From Kalaharituber pfeilii (Eukaryota; Ascomycota; Pezizomycetes; Pezizales; Pezizaceae): a DNA stretch of 64,000 bases. This document shows, one piece after another, positions 56,200 to 64,000 of the stretch. The DNA lies in the NCBI GenBank assembly GCA_015179045.1, contig WHUZ01000011.1, positions 62,001 to 126,000 on the forward strand. The letters are read 5' to 3'. Numbering within the stretch: position 1 is the stretch's first letter; every line of letters begins with the position of its first letter. Position numbers and translations under genes: made by a program. The notes below the pieces were generated by a model. That model saw only the letters and a list, made by a program, of their open reading frames with translations. It made no database searches and had not been told where the DNA came from.

Positions 56200-56760
56200 T
56201 TGAGTGCGGCGCAGTCGCCAAGGGACACTCCCGCTGCACACCATCCTGCGCTAATCTCGCACACGACCAATGTTGCTCTCTATCGAGTCACCACTCACCT
56301 CACTCACTCACTGTGGTGGGGGGGGGGGGGGTTACATGTCGGCTGGGCGTCTCAGAAGTGCATGTCATCGCAGGCAGCAGCGCAAGAGAGGGCCACAGCT
56401 GTATCTACCCCATGCGAGCGGCGAAGGCAGCAAGCCACGATGAAACTCTGAGTTCAGCACGGGTGGCGAGAAGCGTGCAGCACCATGGAGGGCCGTATCG
56501 CCCAGTCTTGAACCTCGCAGCGCCTGGATTCCGGCTGCGCTGGCGATCGAGGCGGGAGTGTTCGCGACGCAGGCTGTCGGCGTCAGACTGTGTGCGATGG
56601 GCGCGCTCTGCTGTGTCTGCTGTGTCGCCAAGCACCGGCGGCTGGTCTAAGCGTCTTACGGCAGTCGGTCCAGAACGGGCAAGGGTGCCTCTTGTGGCAG
56701 CCATTGCCTAGCCACGGGGGCGTGCACGGCACGTTGCGCAGCAGAGGCGCGGAGGGGGCC
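56200..56760. other. GC-rich island upstream of the GTPase gene
   Basis: GC-rich with overlapping open frames on both strands (for example 56067-56711, +), best explained by scarcity of stop codons. It contains an 11-base G-run near 56320. It may be part of the promoter region of the GTPase gene or old unmethylated unique sequence. No gene is called. Confidence 0.35.
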
Positions 56761-56778
56761 TTATATGTGCGCTCCATC

Positions 56779-56851
56779 CCTCGTCCCTCCCTCGCTCCGC
56801 CTGCCCTCTCCCCTCCCCTCTCCCCTCTCCCTGCCCCTCCCCCACTATAAG
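56779..56851 (+). promoter_or_regulatory. CT-rich tract and TATA-like box of the GTPase gene
   Basis: A nearly pure pyrimidine tract (56779-56843) is followed by TATAAG at 56846-56851, about 160 bases before the ATG at 57010. CT-rich core promoters with a TATA-like box are common in highly used filamentous fungal genes. The following leader is C/A-rich and contains no upstream ATG that I can see before CCAGCCATG. Confidence 0.45.
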
Positions 56852-57009
56852 ATATACCCCTCGCCCCGCCTCAAGACCCTCTCCACAGCTACACATCTGC
56901 TGCAGACATCCTCTCTCCCCAGCCAGCGAACCACAGACCTCTCCTCTGCCAATCCACACGCATACAGCATAACCAGTCATAGCCAGCCGCAGACACAGGT
57001 ACTCCAGCC

Positions 57010-59108
57010 ATGAATCCTAAGCAAACCAGGTTCCACGAGGGGCCGCCCCTCTCTGCTCCTCCAGCACGACCACGTCGCAGCTCGGTGTCCCATTCTAGAA
57101 TACCGGAGGGCGGCCGCCCATATGCTCCTCCTCAAGTGGACATTGAAGTGAATACTTCATACAAGACCAGCTCCGGGAGGGTACGAGCATACCACAGTCA
57201 TAGCCGTGACTCTAGTGGTGAATATACTACAAGGCCTTTACCGAGGGGCCAGCCTGCAGGGGCACCATGCTCCAATGATAACGACGGCATAAGAGTCTAC
57301 CCAACCTTGCTTGACCCTGTATCGCAACCACCTCTGGTTGACCCGTTCTCATTGCCACGAACTGTGCCCATTAGGATTCCAACCGATAATAGACCACCGC
57401 CTCTACAAACTAGTTTTCATAATGCTACTCCACCTATGCCAACCCCATCCCGGTCTCAGCACCTCTTTGGAGGGAGTCCACACAATGGCCCTGCCCCTCC
57501 ACCCCCAACTTTCGCTGAATCCATGCTTCACGCATTCGACAACATGAGACTTGGAACAGACCCGCGATCATCTCGGGATACATTTCACAGCTTTTCTACG
57601 GACACTTCCGGGGAACACAGTACGGGAACCCGGAGTCACAGAAGAAACTCCTTTCGGGAAGCAGATACTCAATTTGCTGGTAACCCTTCCCCACGAGATG
57701 GCCCTGTCTACCGGGATGAACATTTGGGAGGTCACGGGAGGCCACACCACCAAAGAAGGAAAAGCTCATCTGCATATTATTTTGGTTCCAATCGCATTAG
57801 TACACACCATTCTCGCAACACCTCTGAAGACGTATTTCCTCCGGCAGAGGATCTTCCCAAGCGCAGGTCAAGCGTACGGGGAAACGAGGAACGTTATCCC
57901 TTTACACGGTCGCAAGGAAATGTTACGATTCATCAGAACACATATGATTCAGGAGCTATGGGAAACGTCCCTGCTGATCGAGGATATCATGCAGGGAGGA
58001 GAGAAAGGGAGCCTGAAGCCTCAGTTTGGATTGCGGTATGTTGACTCTTGCCTTACAAGTGCCCATAGCAGATGGCTGACGGATATTATGTGGTATAGGT
58101 GATGGGGGTGACAGGCTCCGGGAAATCTACCTTCATCCAAACAGCGACTGGTCACAAGGCGGTCGGAGTAAATCATGGCTTACAAAGTTGCACTAAAGAA
58201 GTTCAAGTGCATCCTTTCATGTTGAACGGATATAGAGTTAACCTTATTGATACCCCTGGGTATGGAATTCTCCCACCCTCCATAATTTGTGAATATTGCT
58301 GCTAACATAGTTTGTTAGTTTCGATGACAACAATCGTAGCGAAATATCAGTACTTCAGACAATTTCTGCCTATCTTGCAAAAGCATACTACAACAGGATC
58401 TATCTCAATGGAATCATCTATCTTCATGGCATTACTCAAACACGCAGTGGCGGCAGCGGTGTTAGAAGTCTTGGTATCCTGCAAAGGCTTATTGGAGAGG
58501 ACAATATGCATAATGTTATGCTCGTCTCCAGCATGTGGGATGCACTCTCAGACACCATCAACAAATATGGTCAAAAACTTACTGCGCAGGAAGTTGGAGA
58601 ACTGCGAGAAAGCGACCTCTGCAACCAATCAGAGTTGTGGAAGAACTTCATTGAGCAAGGAGCGCAGGTAGGAAGGCATTACGGGGGCAAAACTAGATCA
58701 GCACACCACATAATCTCTCGATTCCTGAATCCGGTGGCTAACAATGGTTTTGGAAGGCCGATGAGGCTGCTACTTCAATATGAGCTTGTGGATCAAAAGA
58801 AAAGGCTGGAGGAGACAGCTGTGGGCAGCTATATCAATGACAAGTTGTACGAGGGACAGAAACTTTTGCAGCAAGAGATCCAGGACTTGAAGAGGAAATA
58901 CCAGCGGGCGAAGGATAGGAATGGGGGCAGTAGCGGGACGCCGAGCGAGATTGAGCAATTGCTGGATGAGAAGGTGAAAGGGTTGGCAGAGATCAGGAAG
59001 AAGGCGGAGATTTTAGGGAGGGATGTGAATGAGTTGGTGGATGAGGAGGGGAATAATGTGACGGGGAGGACCAGTGGATCGCATGCAGGGTTGTGTACTG
59101 TGATGTGA
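57010..59108 (+). CDS. P-loop GTPase with long disordered N-terminus, 658 aa
   Basis: A probable GTP-binding regulatory protein of the AIG1/septin-like (TRAFAC) type. Exons are 57010-58035, 58099-58259 and 58319-59108, with donors GTATGT and GTATGG, acceptors TAG and TAG, a CTAACATAG branch region, and matching phases (1977 bases). Residues 1-340 are Pro/Ser/Arg/His-rich and disordered. The G domain begins right after intron 1: G1 GVTGSGKST (345-353), a likely switch-I Thr in SCTKEV (about 374), G3 DTPG (393-396) followed by FDDNNRSEISVL, and a VSSMWD strand (465-470) in the usual G4 region, which lacks a classic NKxD, as in related fungal proteins. About 540-640 is a charged coiled coil (KLLQQEIQDLKRKYQRAK and EQLLDEKVKGLAEIRKKAE). 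No membrane segment. Intron 1 falls just before the P-loop and intron 2 inside the DTPG codons. A CT-rich promoter lies upstream. Cellular role unknown. Confidence 0.85.
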
Positions 59109-59717
59109 ATGGGGGTGGAAAGTGTCGGGTATTGAACGACAGCTAAAGCAGAGAGTGCTAGTAGGTGCTTACTGCCATTTTGAGGAGCTTTGGAGTCTGA
59201 GGACAACATTGCCCCTCCCCTTTTTCGTTGTTTTGTTCTCATGTTAGTTTTCATTTTCTGGCTTATCTTGGAAAGAGTATAGATGTTGCCGGACCCGATA
59301 TGATACCCATTTCACCTTTCTCATCCGATTCCCTGCCCCTCGGTCTGATGGTTTCGTGGGGCGGGGAAAGTATACCCTTTTATATTGCATTTCATGTTAT
59401 CTTATTACCGTTACGGTTCTATTAATCTGCTGCCTTATTTTCTTTTTTTCCATTTAGGTTTTTACGTCTGGATTTAAATTTCTTCACCTTTTGTTTTTTT
59501 CTTCTTCCTTAGCCTTTCATACCGTTCCTTCCGTTTCTTTAGGACAAAAAGGCGAAAAAATGGGTTTGGTTGCAATTTACTACCTTTTGGGTTGCTATTG
59601 TTTTTTTTTGTTTTTTTTTTGCCGGGATTTTTTGTCTTATGAAAATATAGAATGTATGCCTTGGGAAATCTCTCTTGTCTTTTCTGTCTTTTCTTGGTTC
59701 GTTTATCGGATTTAGGG

Positions 59718-59750
<33 letters not shown>

Positions 59751-61402
59751 TTATGGGTATCAAAGGAAAATGGGAAAATGGGATTTGAGTATTTTTATTT
59801 TGTAAAATTTCAATTTCTATCTTTTCTGGACCACAGCGTTTTCAGCTTCAAATGCTGTATATTTCGCTCATATATCTGTACATTATACTCGGTTTTGGGA
59901 GTTCAAGGACACAATTTTGTACCGTTTATTTCGAATTTAACGTATGCTATTGTTAGTAGTCTCGTTACCGTTTGGTGTAATCTGAAGCAGAGTTTTTATT
60001 TTTATTTTAATTTCTTGGCAGGAGAGATTACGTGGTCTCGTAAACCGATATTACGTCAGTAGGGAGAGAATTGATATATATACTCTCAAAGTTGAGGGAA
60101 TGAGTTTTATAAATGGTACCAGGATCAAGGGATGAGGAGAAAAAAACACAGGATGCCTTCGACAGCGCGGAAATGCTGCGCTTGCAAAAAACTGTATTAC
60201 GCGCTGGAGTACTGGTTTGGTATTATTAATAATGACAAAATATGTACCCCAGATGGAAGGTTCCGGATATACCTCGTTGGGAATTAATAATATATTTTGA
60301 TAAAAAAAAATAAAATAAAATAAAAATGAATAAATAAATTAAGAAGGTCTTGATGGCTTAGATACTCTGCGTTGAATTTTTTTTTTTTATCCGTTGCGAT
60401 GAGGTAAGGAGGGAGGGGGTGATGAACATGTAAGTTGAGGGACAACTATCCGTAACTATTACATGTCTTAGAGGTTTTGTGTAAGGTTCGGTATCCCTTT
60501 TAGTGCCCAACAGATTTCTAGTGAAAGGATTTTGGACGGGGGGGGATTTGGGGTGGTTACCTCTTAATATCGACGATAAGTCCAAGGCAGGCGGATATAC
60601 GTGTGGGGGTATGTCAGGGAGTTTTTGTGGAGCAGTGATGCATTGACTGTAGTCTGTACGTCCGTCACACAGGAATTGGTTAAACCTATAGAGTTAGTTT
60701 CGAGGACGTAACCTCCCCCCCTCACCCCCCCACCCATATACCGCTGGCTGCGAATGGGAACTTGATGTTTTGCGGATACAGGGAGGAGGGTATATGCAGG
60801 TTATAGAGACCATCGTAGATAAATATCATGATAATAAAAATAAAAAAAGGGAAAGATATATTGTAATGGGATAGTTTGAGGGGTCAAGGACTCTCTGGTT
60901 CTTACTAAACTTCCCCTTTCGGTGCCGGCTCCCCATGTCGACCTGACCCGTCGCCGGGTACTTGGCGTGTGTCCCATGGGAAACTGTTGTTTACCCTGAA
61001 TATGCAACATTCGGCTGATACTTAAATAGGTTGACAGATTGGGAATTTTCACCAGACAGTTCCCCCCAAACCTACTAGTAGGACCATGGTCGTCTCGAAC
61101 AAATCGGCGGCAGAGTTTTCTTTTAAATTGAACATAAAATCTTCCATCTCGTCGTTGCCGATGTGCTATCGCACGTACGTTTTTTTTTGGGGGGGAGGGA
61201 GGGGGGGGGGGGGGTAATTTGCCTCTAGAGCAATTATTCGGTTCACACGGAGGTACATTCACATTAACCAAGGCATACGATGTAAACCTAATTCAATACA
61301 GCTCCAACGGGTCTTATCAAAACTTGCTAGATGTAAAACCATTTGGGACAAAAACATCTGCAGGAAAAAAAGAACTCGTTTCCAAAGAAACTCGTTCGCC
61401 CA
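59109..61402. other. No gene; downstream region of the GTPase gene
   Basis: T-rich (59430-60000), with a 29-base poly(T) run (59719-59747), an A-rich tract (60302-60330) and a G-rich run (about 61189-61213). A micro-insertion relative lies at 60027-60056. Short frames only. Confidence 0.45.
60027..60056. repeat. Possible micro-insertion with 7-bp direct repeats
   Basis: GGTCTCGTAAACCGAT (60034-60049) lies between two exact copies of ATTACGT (60027-60033 and 60050-60056). It is related to TAGTCTCGTAACCAGAC with a few changes. Weaker than the other copies. Confidence 0.4.
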
Positions 61403-61900
61403 CTATCTATAGATATAATTAGCAACCGTAGGCATAGATCCACTAATAACTTCATCCTCCTCTGTGTTGTCTGCAGTGACAATAGACCCCTTTTTCCAAC
61501 AATTTCTCACATGGCTCTTCCCGTCCCGGGTAATACAGTCCACAATCCAACGAAACATGCACCTCTAACTCCATTACCACATGCCCAGCAAGATCTCTAG
61601 TCTCTTGAGATATCCTCCCGAGAACCCAACTGCAACCTCTCATTTGATATCCCATTCTCAAGCTGACGACCGTCCGTGTCATATGCTTGTATACTTACAC
61701 TGCTGTAAGCGTCCTCCCGGTGAGCCATTCCTCACATCCATATTTCTTCTGTAATCCGTTGAAGTAATAATTCTCCCCTTGTTTCGGGAACCGCCCACAT
61801 AAAAGTTCCATGTCGAAGAGTGCAGAGCGGGAGTTGCCCATTCGGACAGTCACTGCGTCATTTGGTATAGTGGAGTACGAATAGAGCTTTTCCAACGGGA
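61403..61900 (-). pseudogene. Possible transposase remnant (pogo-like end)
   Basis: On the minus strand 61558-61403 reads as RWIVDCITRDGKSHVRNCWK, then KGSIVTADNTEEDEVISG, resembling in pattern the region after the catalytic domain of pogo/Tigger-type DDE transposases, where an (I/V)RNCW motif precedes an acidic stretch. Upstream on the same strand the frame has stops, while 61895-61695 is open (containing FNGLQKKYGCEEWLTGRTL) and its sense continues across a donor-like GTAAGT. The pieces lie in different frames. Either a decayed element or a spliced unknown gene; I favour a decayed element. Confidence 0.35.
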
Positions 61901-64000
61901 AGGGCAGCCCAGTGAGAGGCCTGACTCTTACTCAGGTGGACGGGAACAACAAAGCCAGTCCAGTTGATCACCTTACTGAGAACATTTCTATCCCAACTGG
62001 CTTCCTATGGTATGATCAGGGCCATGCCAGCAGAACTATTTTCAATATCCGTCATCCGGTGCTCTGCAAGTACCTTGTGAGCGGGCCACCCCGTTCCTAC
62101 TGGTTCTCTACTCCACTGGCTTGTTCTTGGTTCACGCCTAGAATTACTCGTAAATGTGAATCAGCAGCATTCCGAAAGCAGTTGCATTTTCTCTAGTAAT
62201 GACCCTGTGTTAGTGGAAGCTGTACTTTGTATACTGCTGTGTGTTGGCATAAGTAAGGCAGGCATAGGCTGTCCCTGAGTAAACGAAGTATGCGCCTAAT
62301 TGACCAAAGAATATTTTTATCCAGGGGAAGACACTTCGTCGATAACGAGTAAAAACATAGAATTCAAAGGAATTCTTGAATTAGCTGGTCTGCCTTGAAC
62401 TGTGTTCAGCTATTGCTTAATTGGTTGTCACACTGAGTGATAAAGTTGCTTTCTTGTTAAGCAGGTTTTACAAGTGATTTCCATCTAAATGAGTTATAAG
62501 ACAGTACAGAGCTTTAGCCTCTAATTAACGAATTTTCAAGCTTACCTTGTGGGTTTTGCATACGTTGATACTGGAGTTCTCCCCAATGTTAGATTCAGAG
62601 GCTCTCCCGGTGCCTTGAGGGTAATGGATGTTGGATTGTAGCTTTCTGCTCCTCTTCCGACAAGGGTTGTTGCCTGCATTGATAACTCTAGATCTTGTAT
62701 TCTTCCTGCCCATATTTAATACATTTCACTTCCCCTTATCTGCTCTACCTGCAGGTACTGTAACAGCATGAATTGCTGAATTCGAGCTTCCATATTCTCT
62801 CCCCAAGGACACAAGAGTTTCCTTAAGTCGGCACTGACAAAGATCGTCTTTGTTGTGACAACTTCTCCGGTCCTAAAACAATCCAAATAGCATTTTTCTC
62901 TTGTGCAGCTGAAAGATCTTGTCGGTTCTTTTTGAACTTAGAAATATTTTTAGGAACTTCGTGCCGTTGAATAGTGCCACTTCAAAGCCATGTCCTATGC
63001 AGATGTAGAACAGAGTTGGGTGCATGACAGATACTGCTCAGTCCAATACTATACTACTGTCAGCATTATTACCGTTTTACTGAAGAAGAGGATTACCCAT
63101 TCTGCCCATTGCACTCACCCGATGGCGGCTTTGTAATGCGGTCTGCTGCCCATATTGAAGTGTCATTATTGTTGTGGATATCCTCCATGTAATCACGATC
63201 TGGTAGGCTACATCCTAAAAAAGTATTCCCAACCACATATACCAGTGAAGGGGGCACAGGAGCGTTAATTTGCGTGCAAACGGAACCATATTATTGCCGG
63301 CGGCGGATTGCCTCGTAAAAGCACAACTTTTGTTTACGGAGCATTTGTGACAGGAATGCCATAACAACCTGGCATTGTGAGTAGATAAGGCCTGCAAGTG
63401 CAGGAGAAAGTGTCAAAACAGCAGGTGTAGCAGCCAGCTATTCAAGAAACATGTTCGAAAAGTACTAACCAGAAACCTGACCCGGTGGCCCTTAATCATG
63501 TATGTATACTTAACTCTTCTTGCAATTTAGTAACTTTATCATTGTATGTCCGGAGGGAAACGATATCAGCTTCCTCTCTGAAGACAAGAGAAAGTTGCAG
63601 ATGCAGTTTTCCAATCTTATTAATTTCGACTTCCCAATCGATTCGGTAGGCTTAACAGTATTTTGGAAAACCTTTGTCATCGTATGCCATTTTACAGACA
63701 TTCTGAAATGTTTTGAGATGGGTGCAATTTTTGGTGATGGGTAGCTTACATTCACTCCAACTTTCTCAATGTCATAACCATTACCCATTGAAGATTGAAG
63801 GAGTTTTCTATCACCATATTTAATATTTTGCCTCTGCCAGTGTGCCAAAAGCAAGTGCTGTGTTCACCGCACGGGGGTGTACGGAAATATGCTAGAGGCC
63901 TCTCAATGAATTGGGCAAGGATGAGCTCATCTGATGATACCTGGCATTCAGTGGGGAGCACTCCTGAGAGGATGGGGGGGGGAATTTGTACGACATGGGG
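61901..64000. other. No gene recognised
   Basis: Frames up to 114 codons without domains. The window ends inside this stretch. Confidence 0.4.

Noticed and set aside
56067..56711. 214-codon open frame upstream of the GTPase gene
   Set aside because: It lies in a GC-rich island where several frames on both strands are open; composition looks random and no signal or domain is visible.
1..64000. tRNA, rRNA, CRISPR arrays and bacterial operons
   Set aside because: No cloverleaf with a GGTTCRA box, no rRNA-like block and no regularly spaced repeats were seen; introns and poly(A) retroposons show a eukaryote. A covariance-model search would be needed to exclude intron-containing tRNAs.

Overview
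This is eukaryotic DNA, most likely from a filamentous ascomycete with a repeat-rich, gene-poor genome. A truffle- or morel-like Pezizomycete would fit, but that is an inference from architecture, not a match. Evidence: short introns (51 to 274 bases) with GTAAGT/GTATGT/GTGAGT donors and CTAAC/CTGAC-like branch sites, pyrimidine-rich promoter tracts, typical fungal protein types, and much transposon debris. No tRNA, rRNA or CRISPR array was recognised.

Reasonably supported genes: a small secreted protein (2902-3252, +); a secreted Ser/Thr-rich protein with a seven-cysteine domain (6530-7204, -); a two-exon Myb/SANT-like protein (18832-20260, -); a four-exon cysteine-rich, single-pass membrane protein resembling fungal surface sensors (34457-36061, +); two members of one unrecognised family, 409 aa (37197-38426, -) and 739 aa (45961-48180, -); a small coiled-coil gene with a one-base frame break (43377-43828, +); and a three-exon P-loop GTPase (57010-59108, +). 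The genes do not form a pathway. The receptor-like protein, the GTPase and the secreted proteins suggest surface sensing, signalling and secretion, but no functional link is visible.

The rest is mobile DNA and its decay. Two 5'-truncated non-LTR retrotransposon copies carry RNase H and/or CCHC sequence (4482-5395 and 49526-49948). Six insertions consist of little more than a ~40-base 3'-terminal sequence plus a poly(A) tail; three have perfect or near-perfect 11-14 bp target-site duplications, two have imperfect ones and one has none that I can find. At 28362-30841 is a nest of pogo-like elements with interleaved inverted repeats, followed directly by a 718-bp inverted-repeat element containing an 84-base near-perfect hairpin. 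A candidate solo LTR occurs twice in opposite orientation.

The most unusual signal is a dispersed family of 7-32 base micro-insertions related to the hairpin TAGTCTGGTTACGAGACTA or to TGTTCTCGTRCCCA. Several are flanked by direct repeats of 8-11 bp. They look like genuine insertions with target duplication, yet are far smaller than any ordinary transposable element. I do not recognise them.

Between genes there are long stretches (about 8-18 kb, 20-34 kb, 38-43 kb, 51-57 kb and 59-64 kb) with only short or eroded reading frames.
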